NCBI GenBank assembly: GCA_945907755.1
Contig: CAMDTN010000008.1
Location: 1 to 64,000, forward strand
Origin: Singulisphaera sp. GP187
GTDB lineage: Bacteria > Planctomycetota > GCA-002687715
DNA length: 64,000 bases
Direction of reading: 5' to 3'
Shown piece after piece: positions 1-8,983 of the stretch (positions are counted from its first letter, which is position 1; each line of letters begins with the position of its first letter). Made by a program: the position numbers and the translations under genes. Below the pieces are notes generated by a model. That model ran no database searches. It was not told where the DNA came from and worked only from the letters and a program-made list of their open reading frames with translations.

Positions 1-388
1 ATTCAGCAGCGCTACGCACGGTGCCGCCGGCAACGATGCTCACTTGTTGCAACTGCGCTTGGTTGTTGCGGCCCGCCAAAGTCTTTAGCATGTTGGGCTC
101 GTCGAAGTGGAACGTGGCGGCATCGCGCGCCAAACGCAACACCATGCGGCCTGGGTCCTCCGTCAACAGAGTCAAACTGGTGGCAGTGCCCCTCTCGCGT
201 GCATTCACGCGCGCCTCAGCCAGCGCGGCTTTCACACGGCGCACACCCAAGTCCAACACGCTGCCGCGCCCCGCCTTCGCCAACGCACCCACCGAAAGCC
301 CTGCCAGAATCGAAAGAATGGCCATCACGGCCAAGAGCTCGACCATGCTGAATCCGGCTGCACAACTCTGGCGCTTGGTTCGCTGCAC
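1..388 (-). CDS. Pseudopilin (GspH-like), 3' end outside window
   Basis: The minus-strand frame runs open from a GTG at 388 to the window edge, so only the first ~129 residues are present. They contain a class III prepilin signal: a short basic leader (KRQSCAAG), then FSMVELLAVMAILSILAG with Glu at +5 of the mature protein, followed by a hydrophobic helix. Such proteins are cleaved and N-methylated by prepilin peptidase and assembled into a (pseudo)pilus. The GTG lies 2 nt after the stop of the GspG-like gene at 391, so the two are probably translationally coupled. The rest of the visible sequence (helix continuation, then a beta-rich part) resembles minor pseudopilins such as GspH, but the subtype cannot be fixed from a fragment. 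Confidence 0.85.
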   Translation of the reverse strand, partial: MQRTKRQSCAAGFSMVELLAVMAILSILAGLSVGALAKAGRGSVLDLGVRRVKAALAEARVNARERGTATSLTLLTEDPGRMVLRLARDAATFHFDEPNMLKTLAGRNNQAQLQQVSIVAGGTVRSAAE

Positions 389-390
389 GC

Positions 391-1041
391 TTATTGCCGT
401 TCGAAGTTGGTGATGTCGTCCTCGGTGTTGAACTTCATATCCGCACCAGCGGAGATCAGTTGGAATTTGTCGCGCTGATAGAAGCTGCGCGTCTTGGGGT
501 TGCGCCAAGGCACGGCTTTCAGCATCTCTTCAGCGGCGGTGGCGCGCCCGAGGTCGCGGTTCTCCACGATGCCGTAATCCCGATGGTGAAAATAAGCCAC
601 CGGTGTGCCCCAGACATCGACCAGCTCATAAAGCTCGCGGTCGTCGGGGCCGAAGCTGGTTAGAACCGCTTGCGTTCGGTCGGCATCGGTGTTGGTCAGA
701 CTGACGCCCTTCATGCCTTCGATGTCGAACAGGCTGCCGCGCCCGCGCCGGTTGAGGCACAGGATGATGGATTCATTGCCGCAGTTGTCGAGGTTGGTGC
801 GCTGCCCCACTCCGGGGAACTCATCGCTGTCTAACAGCGTGGGCGGATAGTCGCCGTTCTTGGCATCGGTCTCGTAGCTTTCCAAAGCGGCGTCCAATTG
901 CATCAGCACATTCTCCATCAACGACTGATCGCCCGCACGCATCATGCGCGGCAGGCCTATGACCGCCAGCCCACCCAACACTGACAAAATGGCCATCACC
1001 ACCAGCAACTCCACCAAAGAGAATCCAGCGCGACGCTTCAT
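391..1041 (-). CDS. GspG-like major pseudopilin
   Basis: 216 residues. Residues 1-30 are a type III prepilin signal: MKRRAG then FSLVELLVVMAILSVLGGL, with cleavage expected between Gly6 and Phe7 and Glu at +5. The C-terminal half has the GspG hallmarks: a DVWGTPVAYFH segment (family form DPWGNPY) and a terminal ISAGADMKFNTEDDITNFE resembling the calcium-site tail of GspG (SLGADG..GGE..DADI.NW). GspG is the main subunit of the type II secretion pseudopilus, built in the periplasm from the inner membrane. At 216 aa it is longer than the usual ~140 aa because of insertions in the middle. The gene lies 1 nt after the TPR gene and 2 nt before a second pseudopilin. A type IVa minor pilin is the alternative. 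Confidence 0.88.
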   Translation of the reverse strand: MKRRAGFSLVELLVVMAILSVLGGLAVIGLPRMMRAGDQSLMENVLMQLDAALESYETDAKNGDYPPTLLDSDEFPGVGQRTNLDNCGNESIILCLNRRGRGSLFDIEGMKGVSLTNTDADRTQAVLTSFGPDDRELYELVDVWGTPVAYFHHRDYGIVENRDLGRATAAEEMLKAVPWRNPKTRSFYQRDKFQLISAGADMKFNTEDDITNFERQ

Positions 1042-1042
1042 G

Positions 1043-3859
1043 TCATTTCTTCCAAGTCGTGAGAGTCACGCTGTCAGCGGAGAAGGCAACTGGCTTGTCC
1101 ACCGCCGCTTGGCAGAAGATTTGTGCTTCTACTGCGCCGGGCCTGCGGGCCAATCCGGCCACTTCAATATCTGCCATGGCGGGCTGCGCATCCAGTGACA
1201 CGCGCCACAGAGATTTCTGCACATCCACCAGTGCAATGCTGATGCGCCCGTTGCCTTCTGCAGGCCAGAGTGTGCCGGTGTCCGCCCATTCAGTGGGTTT
1301 GCCTTGCACCACCTTGCGCCACATCAGACGCGCTTCGGGAGAGATTGCAACTTGCAAACCGACATGGGCGTACTGCCCACCATCACGCTTCATCAAACCT
1401 GGCCACGGGTCTGGCTCGCGCGACGATTTGTTGAAGGCCATGACGCTCAAGCCCGCGATGACACCGGGCGCTGGCTTCACTTCCAAATCCGCTTCGAACG
1501 ATTGCAACAGTCGCGCGGTGCGTTCTTGCCATGCCACAGTGGGCTGATCGGAAACGCCACCCTGCTTGCCACGGAACACGAGGCGACCGTCGTCAATGGC
1601 GACATTCACGCCGCTCGGACGGCCATAACCGGTACCCACATCTTCCAGCCAGCCGCGCAGCAATTGGCCGCCGGTGCGATTGAACGCGTCGGTCCAAACT
1701 TCCTTGTTCAGGTTCTCTTCCACAGCTGACTGCATGCCCGCAGCCCACGCACCCAACTCGGCCAAGCCTTTGTTCTCTGCCAACAAACGCAAACGCCGCA
1801 GCGCTTCGTCGGTTTGTGCGCGCGCATAGTGGTGCATGGCTGTGGCGGCTTGCACCAAAGGCACACGCGCGACATCCGAGCTCATGTGGCGAATGCTGTC
1901 ATCGGCTTCCGTGAAGCGGCGGCGCTTGACGGAGCTCAGTAGATTGCGGCCAGCAAGCTCTGGATAGTTCGCATCCGCAGCCAACGCGCGCGCATGGAAA
2001 CGCGAGGCTTCCAGCCAACCGCCCAGTTTCATGTGGCAATCGCCAAGGGCCGCCAGCATGTCCGCGTCATTAGGCCGCGCTTCCAACACGCGCAAGTAAG
2101 TTTCGCGTGCTGCCGCATAGTCCCCCAGCAGGAACAAGATTCGCGCGCGCTGCGCCAACGCGTCCATGTCGTGCGGGTCTGCTGCCAAGGCCGCGTCAGC
2201 AGTGCCCAAGGCCGCTGTGGGCTTGCCTGCCTTCTCTTCCAGAATCGCCAACGCCGTGTAGGCCTTGGCGCAAGAAAGTGGGTCCAGTTCTACCGCCAGC
2301 AAGAGCGTTTCCCGCGCAGCGGCCCACTGACCTTTTTGAAACAGCGCTAATCCGTCCAGCAACGCCAAGCGCCCGTCGTAGGGGTTGGCTGCGCGTCCGC
2401 GGTCGATGAACACCTTCGCCGCATCGGCACCACCGCTGAGCAAGGCCAGCACCGCTGCGCCGCTCAAAGCGCGCGCATCCGTCGGGCCTTGGTCCATGGC
2501 GCGATCAAACGCGGCGCGCGCATTGCCTTCGTCGCCGAGGGTCAGCCACGCTTCGCCGAGGAGCACCAGCACTTCGCCAAGTTGCAGTTTGGAGAGGCCG
2601 GTGCCTGTTTCCGCATCGCGGAGCGCAGTCACTGCCGCCTTGGCATCGCCCTCGCGCAGTGCGATGCGAGCCAACCCCAAGTGCGCAAGCGCGCACACCT
2701 GGTCTTTTTCGAGCGCCGCACGGAACGCGCGCTGCGCTTCCGGAAACAGCCCTAAGCGCATCGAAAGCAGCCCATCTCGGGCCAGCAAACCTGCGTCCCC
2801 AGGGTATTCGCTCAGCGCCTTGGCCAGAGCAAGCCTCTCGCCGTCATAGCGCAGCAAGCGTTGCTCGCAGTCTGCCAGCAGGGTTTGCGCGCGCAGCGAG
2901 CCTTGGCCGCGCGTGATCATCGCGTTCAAGTGCGCCGCAGCGGTTGCAGCTTCGCCTGCATCGAACAGCTCGCGCGCCAATGTTTCTTGGGCGGCAATGT
3001 CGTCGGGCTTGGCGTCCAAGCGGCGCAGGTAATAACGGTTCAGCGCATTGGCTGCGAAATCGATGCGTTGCACCTGTGCGCCATGCAGCACTTGCCTCGT
3101 CGGTGGCTTGCCAGCACCACGATCTTCGCGGAACACCATCTGAATGGTTTCCAACTGACGGCGGCGCTCATCTTCCGTGATGGCCGAGTTCCCTCGGATT
3201 TGATCGATCTGGCGCTTCGCCTCGAAACGATCTTGCTTGCGGTCGAGCATGCTGAGCGCGCCCCAAGTTTGTTCGCCCCCTGACCAAACAATGGTGTCCA
3301 TGCCGAGACGGCGTTCTTGCACCGCCTTCTTTTGCTCCACCGCGTTGGTCTCGCGCTTCATGCGCTCTTCGGTGCTCAGGCGCAAGCGTTCGGCGAAAGT
3401 CAGCGCTGCAGGCACCGTCACGCTGTCCAAGTCTGAAGCGGCCGCAGGTGTTTCTGTGGATGCCCCCGCTGGGGCACTGCTGCGTGCCGACGGCGCCGCA
3501 AGATTGATTTTTGAATCTGAAACCAAAGCAAAACGCGCTTTGTCCGCCAGTGCTCCACCGGGCGCGGGCAGCAGCGGCAACCCAGGGTGCGCCAACGGCG
3601 GCAGCGGCGGCGTGGTCATCTCGATGGGCTGCAAGCTCTCGGTTTCCCGTGGGGCTTGATAGATGTTGCGTGCGCCGGGCGCCCAAGCCACATCGTTGTC
3701 GCCAAGAAAGAACCCGCCCAATTCCAGCGCTGCCACAGGATCAGGTCGTGCAGCGCCGCTGCGGCGTGCAGCCGCGGGCGCTTCTTGTGTCCCGCTAGTC
3801 AACCAAGCAATGCCCGCCAGCAGAAGCGCGCCAAAAAAAAGAATTTGCCCCTTGCTCAT
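1043..3859 (-). CDS. Membrane-anchored TPR protein with C-terminal jelly-roll-like domain
   Basis: About 938 residues from the ATG at 3859; a TTG at 3868 is in frame, but the GGAG Shine-Dalgarno is too close to it and better spaced for the ATG. One N-terminal membrane helix (GQILFFGALLLAGIAWLTSG, ~4-23) is followed by a Pro/Ala-rich linker, a charged coiled segment (~165-260) and a long array of TPR-like repeats (~270-660; e.g. AARETYLRVLEARPNDADML). The last ~220 residues are beta-rich (GVNVAIDDGRLVFRGKQGG; SFEADLEVKPAPGVIAGLSV), like a concanavalin/laminin-G-type sandwich. It starts inside the stop region of the PilO-like gene and precedes the pseudopilins, so it probably scaffolds or contacts that secretion machine in the periplasm. 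No enzymatic motif seen. Confidence 0.8.
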   Translation of the reverse strand: MSKGQILFFGALLLAGIAWLTSGTQEAPAAARRSGAARPDPVAALELGGFFLGDNDVAWAPGARNIYQAPRETESLQPIEMTTPPLPPLAHPGLPLLPAPGGALADKARFALVSDSKINLAAPSARSSAPAGASTETPAAASDLDSVTVPAALTFAERLRLSTEERMKRETNAVEQKKAVQERRLGMDTIVWSGGEQTWGALSMLDRKQDRFEAKRQIDQIRGNSAITEDERRRQLETIQMVFREDRGAGKPPTRQVLHGAQVQRIDFAANALNRYYLRRLDAKPDDIAAQETLARELFDAGEAATAAAHLNAMITRGQGSLRAQTLLADCEQRLLRYDGERLALAKALSEYPGDAGLLARDGLLSMRLGLFPEAQRAFRAALEKDQVCALAHLGLARIALREGDAKAAVTALRDAETGTGLSKLQLGEVLVLLGEAWLTLGDEGNARAAFDRAMDQGPTDARALSGAAVLALLSGGADAAKVFIDRGRAANPYDGRLALLDGLALFQKGQWAAARETLLLAVELDPLSCAKAYTALAILEEKAGKPTAALGTADAALAADPHDMDALAQRARILFLLGDYAAARETYLRVLEARPNDADMLAALGDCHMKLGGWLEASRFHARALAADANYPELAGRNLLSSVKRRRFTEADDSIRHMSSDVARVPLVQAATAMHHYARAQTDEALRRLRLLAENKGLAELGAWAAGMQSAVEENLNKEVWTDAFNRTGGQLLRGWLEDVGTGYGRPSGVNVAIDDGRLVFRGKQGGVSDQPTVAWQERTARLLQSFEADLEVKPAPGVIAGLSVMAFNKSSREPDPWPGLMKRDGGQYAHVGLQVAISPEARLMWRKVVQGKPTEWADTGTLWPAEGNGRISIALVDVQKSLWRVSLDAQPAMADIEVAGLARRPGAVEAQIFCQAAVDKPVAFSADSVTLTTWKK

Positions 3860-3864
3860 GGGTT

Positions 3865-4704
3865 TCAACGCTCCTTCGCGGCTTCGCCCGCTTCCACTTC
3901 AAGAGCCGCAAGCACCAAGGTGGCCTGGGTGCGTCCCGCATCGAGAGGGTCCATCCCCCGCGCACTCTTGGGCCCTGAACCTGGCGGTGCATCCAGACTT
4001 CGTTCTGTGCCTTGCGTCAACGCCAAAGCGCGTCCCACAGCGGGGCGTGCCAAGCGTTCGCGCACGGCACCAATGGCCAACGGATGGCCCACCAACACGA
4101 AGGTGACTGGCGTGCGCGCGATAGGCGCCGCAGGTGCGGAATCCTTACGGGCCTTGGGCGCTGGAGTGATCTCAATGCGGTCCACACGCGCAATGCCGCC
4201 TTCCAGCACTTCGGCGTTCACCGCCAGCACGGTGCCCAACATCTGCTTCACCACATCCAAACCGCGCAAGTACCAGTCAATCTCGCGGCGCGTGGTGGGG
4301 AATGCATCGGGCAACCCCAAGGACATGTCCACATGAATGTTGGCCACCGCGCAGCGCTCCAGTTCATTGCGCCGCACCGTGTCGGCCATGCGGTTGTAGT
4401 GCAAGTCCGCGTCATTGATAGAAGGCAGCAGCTTGAAGCCTTCGTCTTGCACGCGATTCAGGCGTTGCAACAGGGCTGTCACTTTTTGCTCGGCTTGCTC
4501 ACGCCCTGCGCGCACTTGTTTCAGCTCGTCCGCGCTCACTTTGAAGCGCTTCTCGTCGTCGCTTGCACGGCGAATATCGGTGCGCGCACGCGAAGTCACA
4601 TCGCCGTAGTGCCCCGCCACCAGCGAATGCACTACGAGGAATGCCACCAGCACCAGCGCAGCTGCAGCGATGGTGCGCTTGTGTTCTTGGAAGAACTCAG
4701 CCAT
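3865..4704 (-). CDS. PilO/GspM-like inner-membrane platform protein
   Basis: 279 residues. One N-terminal membrane helix (AAAALVLVAFLVVHSLVAG, ~12-31) is followed by a coiled coil (~50-95), then an alpha/beta periplasmic region with PAFPTTRREIDWYLRGLDVV-like character typical of PilO/GspM ferredoxin-like folds (a helix followed by strands around IDRIEITP). The tail from ~205 is low-complexity Ala/Pro. PilO/GspM proteins bind PilN/GspL and link the cytoplasmic actin-like protein to the periplasmic secretin. The gene sits 3 nt after the PilM/N fusion and overlaps the TPR gene start region, the standard order PilM-N-O. Assignment rests on topology and synteny more than on a strict sequence motif. 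Confidence 0.7.
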   Translation of the reverse strand: MAEFFQEHKRTIAAAALVLVAFLVVHSLVAGHYGDVTSRARTDIRRASDDEKRFKVSADELKQVRAGREQAEQKVTALLQRLNRVQDEGFKLLPSINDADLHYNRMADTVRRNELERCAVANIHVDMSLGLPDAFPTTRREIDWYLRGLDVVKQMLGTVLAVNAEVLEGGIARVDRIEITPAPKARKDSAPAAPIARTPVTFVLVGHPLAIGAVRERLARPAVGRALALTQGTERSLDAPPGSGPKSARGMDPLDAGRTQATLVLAALEVEAGEAAKER

Positions 4705-4707
4705 GAC

Positions 4708-6390
4708 TCAGTTTCCCCCCGCTGCATCAGTCACAGTTTCTGCCGTCTCTGGGAACAGATCCGCTTCGATCTGGAACCCCAACTTCTTCGAACCTGTCGC
4801 CGCACCCGCGCTCTGCTTGGTGATGCGCACCGCAGCGCCCTTGCGCTGTGTGCGAATGCCTTCGACTATCTGCTGCAAGCCGCGCTCGGATTGCGTGTCC
4901 ACGGACAAAATCTCACCACTCACCGTCAGCACGGTCTTAATCTCTTTGCCCTTCTTGGGGTCGTTATGGTCTTTCAGAAACGGCCCGCGGCGCGCGTCGA
5001 TTTGTTCAATCCACACGCCGTCTGGCGACGCTTGCTGCACCAGCAATGCGCCCAGCGCAAAAGCAAACGCCGTTTCTGTTTCGCCAGCCAGCATCTTTTG
5101 GCGCGCATTCAGCGTGCTCACTTGAGCGAGTTCGACGCGGTATTCCTCGTCGCGCCGCCGTGCCGCTTGTGCTCGGGACTTCGCGCGCGTGGCGTCCAGC
5201 GCCAATGTTTCTGCCTGGGTGCTCATGTCCCACCAAGTCCAACCGAGAAAGAGAACCAAGAACACGCCCGCCGCGTAGCGCCACACGCCCTCGCGCATGA
5301 AGGCTCGCGTCTTCAGAACTTTCTGCGGAGCGAGTTCCACCAAGAAACTCTGCTTGGCGCTGCCGCAAGCGGCCAAACCTAAAGCCACCACGAAACGGCC
5401 CGGGTCTCTCTCGAAAGCGACGCGCTCTTCCTCGGGCAGCTTGGATGTGTCCAAACCACTTTCCGGTTGGAAGCGACTGCACGGAGTGTTCAATGCAGAT
5501 TCGAGGTATGCCGCCAAGCCCTTCAAGCACGCGCCGCCGCCGCTCAAGAGAATGCGCGCGGGCTTCAAGTTGGGGTCTGCCAGTTGTGCACGCGAGAAAG
5601 CCAAGCTGGACTGCAACATGCTGGCCAGCTGCCCCGCTGCGGCGAGCATACTGCTGGACACTCGCTCTTCACGGCCGCTGGCCCATGATCCACGAGCGCG
5701 TGGATCGACATTGCCGCTGGTTTCTTTGGCTTGCTCCGCGTTCTCGTGATCGACGCCCAGGGCGCCGGCCACCGCATCGGTGAAGATGCCGCCGCCTGCG
5801 TTCAGATTGCGTGCGAACAATAGTTCGCCATCTTTCAGCAGCACAACTTCGGTGTTCTTCTCCCCGATGTCCACCAGCATCACGACTTCACCTTCGTGAA
5901 GCGCACCCGCCACCATCCATGTGTTGAACAGTGCGATGCTGGCTGGCATGGCGCAACGCGGTTCGCCCGCAGCAGCGCGCACCGCGGCAAAGCGTGCGTC
6001 CAAGAAATGCTCGCGCACCACTGCCACCAAGACCGTCTCCGTGTCGCGCGTGCCTGCGCCAACAAGGTTGTAATCCGCAGCCAGCGGCGAGCCCGCCTGA
6101 TGCGCCATCTCCTTCACTTCCAAATCCATCAGCAAACGCACGCGCCAAGGTGCCACAGGCGGCACTTGCGTGTAGCGGATGATCACATCCTTGCCCGACA
6201 CGCTGAAGCGCGCACCGGGGGCTTTGCCCAACGCCGTGAGCCCCGCTGTTGCTGCGAGGATTGAATCCTCTTCGCCTTCCGCGCAGGGGATTTCCACTGC
6301 GCGTTGCAATTCCAGCACTGGCCCTCGCTGCACGGCCACCACTGCCCGCACCGTGCGCGAGCCCAGGTCGATTCCAATGAGGCGGGCCAT
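4708..6390 (-). CDS. PilM-PilN fusion protein (GspL-like)
   Basis: 560 residues. The N-terminal ~350 residues are an actin-like ATPase fold of the PilM type: IGIDLGSRTVRAVV (phosphate 1), MLVDIGEKNTEVVLLKDGEL (phosphate 2) and ILLSGGGACLKGLAAYL (adenosine motif). A membrane helix follows at ~370-388 (YAAGVFLVLFLGWTWW), then a coiled coil and a periplasmic PilN-like ferredoxin fold (~440-545; VWIEQIDARRGPF, VSGEILSVDTQSE). PilM and PilN are usually separate proteins; a fusion with this order matches GspL architecture. Its start overlaps the stop of the FHA gene (TGATG) and the PilO-like gene follows by 3 nt. It should couple cytoplasmic signals to the periplasmic platform. A paralogue is at 30929-32554. 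Confidence 0.88.
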   Translation of the reverse strand: MARLIGIDLGSRTVRAVVAVQRGPVLELQRAVEIPCAEGEEDSILAATAGLTALGKAPGARFSVSGKDVIIRYTQVPPVAPWRVRLLMDLEVKEMAHQAGSPLAADYNLVGAGTRDTETVLVAVVREHFLDARFAAVRAAAGEPRCAMPASIALFNTWMVAGALHEGEVVMLVDIGEKNTEVVLLKDGELLFARNLNAGGGIFTDAVAGALGVDHENAEQAKETSGNVDPRARGSWASGREERVSSSMLAAAGQLASMLQSSLAFSRAQLADPNLKPARILLSGGGACLKGLAAYLESALNTPCSRFQPESGLDTSKLPEEERVAFERDPGRFVVALGLAACGSAKQSFLVELAPQKVLKTRAFMREGVWRYAAGVFLVLFLGWTWWDMSTQAETLALDATRAKSRAQAARRRDEEYRVELAQVSTLNARQKMLAGETETAFAFALGALLVQQASPDGVWIEQIDARRGPFLKDHNDPKKGKEIKTVLTVSGEILSVDTQSERGLQQIVEGIRTQRKGAAVRITKQSAGAATGSKKLGFQIEADLFPETAETVTDAAGGN

Positions 6391-8786
6391 CAGCGCACTC
6401 CCTTGCTTGCGATGCGTGTCAGTAGTTGTGCCGCTTCATCCGCGGCGTCTGTGCCGGGGTAGCGCTCCGAAACCGACTTCAGAAACGCAGCGGCCAGCGC
6501 TTCGCGTCCCAGTTCCAAATAATCCTTAGCACGCGCCAACAACGAGTCGGCCCGGGCGCGGCGCAGTGGTTCGTCCACCGCTTCGCGCGCTTGCTGCACG
6601 CGTTCGCGCAACGCCGTCAATTCTTGGCCTTGCACAGTGCCTTGGTAACGCTGCGACTCTGCTTCCAATTGCTCGGCCAAATCCGCTGCCTTGCGCCACT
6701 CGCGGAAGAACAAGGCGTCATCGACGCGCACAATGATTTCGTCGCAGAGCTTGCGGCCCTTCGCCGTGTGTTCTGTCAGCAAGGCTTGCGCCTCGCGCAC
6801 AATGTCGTCGTCGATGGGGAAGCGCTCGAGGATCTGCGCAGCCAAGCGCTGCACTTGCCCGGATTCGCCTTTGCGCGCAGCTTCGCGCGCACTGGCGCGC
6901 ATGGCTGTGGCCGCTGCGAGCTCTGTGTCGAATGCGACCGCCACATTCAGACGCAACTGCGCGTGGCCTTCCGTTCCGATGAACACGCGCGCGCTGCCGC
7001 CCGCCGCATTGGGCGTGTAGCTGAAGGGCAAACGCAACGCCGCACCGGCACCATCGTCGCAACTGATGCGAATTCGGTTGCCACCGACGCCCAGCACAAC
7101 GCTGGTCGCGGCCACTGCGCTGAAAGCCTCGCTCAGGCGGCGGCCCTTGTCACCATCGTTCAGCACCAGAGGCGCGTCACCGCCGGGGAAACTCAGACCA
7201 AGGCCATACGACGCCATCGCCATGTTCGCCGCTGCCACGCTCCAGTGCAGTCCCGCTTCATCAGCAAGCAGTGCTGGGTGCAACATGTCACCAGATTCGT
7301 CACTGGGCACCCACTGCTTGCCATCGATGCGCACAAGGTCCACTGAATCCAAGACCCGCGCGCCCAAGCGACTGACGCGCAAAGCGCCGCTGACGCCTGT
7401 GCGCCCCAAGAAATCGCCAGACTTTGCACCGTGTTCTGCACCTGCAACCGACTCCACCAGCACATCATCGAAACGAACCTCACCGGCACCTTGAACCCCC
7501 AAAACAATCTGCGCCAAGTTGGCGCCTTCGGGGACAACCACGCTTCCTTGCACTTCCCCACTGCTGGCTGCGGCACGCAACAAATCGCGTGCGAACACTG
7601 TGCCGAGGGTGCCGCGGTTCTCTTTGGATTCTTGGCCGAAGCGCACACCCAACAGGGCCTGCGCCTCGCCCGCTGTGCGCACACTCAACTGCCACACACT
7701 GCCACCGGTTACCGGCAGCAGCGCTGCGCAACCCACGAGAGTCATGCCTGAGTCTGAGGCACGACCTACTTGCAACACAGTGCCATTCGAATCTTTCTGC
7801 ACTTCGACATCGCCGGCTTCTTCCGCGTCGAGCTTGGCCCAAAGCGGCGGTTCAGCATCCATGCCGGATTCGAACGAAGCCGCAGCCTCTGGCAGCAGAT
7901 TCGAGCCGCGCTGCACGACACGCGTCTTGCCTTGGTTCGCATTGGGCTCGTAACCCATGAAGAACCACGCACCTGCGCCAGCAACCGCCAATACCGCCAC
8001 CAAACTGATCACGGTCCAGAGCTTCTCGCCTCGTGCCGCCACTGGCTGTGTCAGCGTGAAAGCCGTCTCATCGTTCCACTGAGCTTCAGCCGTAGCCGGC
8101 TCTGCTGCTGTGTCGGCGTGGGCCACCTGCGCCAATTCGGTGAAGAAATCTGCTGCTTCGCCCTTGCCGTAGATGCACAGGGCATCGCCGAATTGCACGC
8201 GTGCGCCGGGCTGCAACACCGCTTCGGCCACTTTGGCGCCATCGACACTGGTGCCGTTGCTGCTGCCAAGATCCCGCACCAATACTTCAGAGCCGCGGCG
8301 CACAACTTCAGCGTGGTCGCCACTGACACCAGTGCGCTTGAGCACCAAGGCATGTCGGGCGTTGCGCCCAACAGTCAAGCGGCCTTCGGGCAACGGCACC
8401 ACTTCGTTCAAGCGGCCTTCGAACGCCAGCACCAAGAAGTGTTTCTCTTCCAGCGAGAGGTCGTCTTCACCCCAAGCAGATTCCTCCATCGCGGGGGCTT
8501 CGTTCCCACCAGCAAGGAAGCGCAGTTGCATGCCGCCGATGCCAAGCACATCACCATCGGCGAGTTCGAACTTGGTCACCCGGCGCTTGTTGACTAGGGT
8601 GCCGTTGCTGGAGCCTTGGTCCTCTACGAACCAAGCGCCCTTCTCTTCAGTGAACTTGCAGTGGACGCGGGAGATCCCGTTCCCATCCAGTGCGACGGCA
8701 TTCTGAGAGGTGCGTCCCAGAGTGTCTCCGCTCTTGAGGATGAACTCGCGGACCGCCTCGCCTTCAATTGTGACGAGTTTGGGCAT
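6390..8786 (-). CDS. Double-FHA transmembrane protein
   Basis: 798 residues. Two forkhead-associated domains lie in the cytoplasmic N-terminus: ~1-95 (TLGRTSQNAV, ISRVHCKF, DQGSSNGTLVNKRRV) and ~115-210 (LTVGRNARHALV, VSGDHAEV, DLGSSNGTSVDGAKV). Both keep the GR, SxxH-type and GSSNGT residues that bind phosphothreonine, although the second has SGDH. One membrane helix follows (~262-282; VISLVAVLAVAGAGAWFFMG), then a large periplasmic part with a beta-sandwich stretch (~300-440, ...VRFDDVLVES) and C-terminal helical repeats (~640-795). It is the first gene of the secretion operon and abuts the PilM/N fusion, suggesting that Ser/Thr phosphorylation is sensed by or transmitted to the machine. 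No kinase lies nearby. Confidence 0.88.
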   Translation of the reverse strand: MPKLVTIEGEAVREFILKSGDTLGRTSQNAVALDGNGISRVHCKFTEEKGAWFVEDQGSSNGTLVNKRRVTKFELADGDVLGIGGMQLRFLAGGNEAPAMEESAWGEDDLSLEEKHFLVLAFEGRLNEVVPLPEGRLTVGRNARHALVLKRTGVSGDHAEVVRRGSEVLVRDLGSSNGTSVDGAKVAEAVLQPGARVQFGDALCIYGKGEAADFFTELAQVAHADTAAEPATAEAQWNDETAFTLTQPVAARGEKLWTVISLVAVLAVAGAGAWFFMGYEPNANQGKTRVVQRGSNLLPEAAASFESGMDAEPPLWAKLDAEEAGDVEVQKDSNGTVLQVGRASDSGMTLVGCAALLPVTGGSVWQLSVRTAGEAQALLGVRFGQESKENRGTLGTVFARDLLRAAASSGEVQGSVVVPEGANLAQIVLGVQGAGEVRFDDVLVESVAGAEHGAKSGDFLGRTGVSGALRVSRLGARVLDSVDLVRIDGKQWVPSDESGDMLHPALLADEAGLHWSVAAANMAMASYGLGLSFPGGDAPLVLNDGDKGRRLSEAFSAVAATSVVLGVGGNRIRISCDDGAGAALRLPFSYTPNAAGGSARVFIGTEGHAQLRLNVAVAFDTELAAATAMRASAREAARKGESGQVQRLAAQILERFPIDDDIVREAQALLTEHTAKGRKLCDEIIVRVDDALFFREWRKAADLAEQLEAESQRYQGTVQGQELTALRERVQQAREAVDEPLRRARADSLLARAKDYLELGREALAAAFLKSVSERYPGTDAADEAAQLLTRIASKGVR

Positions 8787-8972
8787 TGTTTTTTTGGCCG
8801 TGAAAACTGCGAGAAAAGCGGCGACGGAGGGATGTCGCGCGCGCGCGAAACTTGGTTTGACGCGAGCGGATCATACAGCAAGAGAAGGGCAGCGGCCAAA
8901 TCCACAAGCCTTTGATGCGCAGAGGCTTAGCGGCTGCGCGGCTGCGAGCTTCGTGCGACGCCTGCTGGAAAC
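8787..8972 (-). other. Gap between the FHA regulator and the FHA-pil operon
   Basis: 186 bp without a credible gene. The minus strand upstream of 8786 has an A-run (AAAAAAACA) directly before the ATG and no Shine-Dalgarno, which would fit a leaderless or weakly initiated message. I could not find a convincing -35/-10 pair. Confidence 0.4.
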
Positions 8973-8983
8973 TTAGTTTCCAG
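8965..8983. repeat. Perfect inverted repeat spanning the stop codon of the FHA-Fis gene
   Basis: CTGGAAACT T AGTTTCCAG is a 9-bp perfect inverted repeat with one central base. The TAA stop of the upstream regulator (8975-8973) lies at its centre. As RNA it would fold as a 7-bp stem with a 5-nt loop. There is no U-tract after it, so a terminator role is weak; a dimeric repressor site is an alternative. Confidence 0.5.

Noticed and set aside
4012-5382. 456-codon plus-strand open frame opposite the PilO-like and PilM/N genes
   Set aside because: His/Arg/Cys-rich composition without motif; opposite strand has an operon with overlapping starts and stops.
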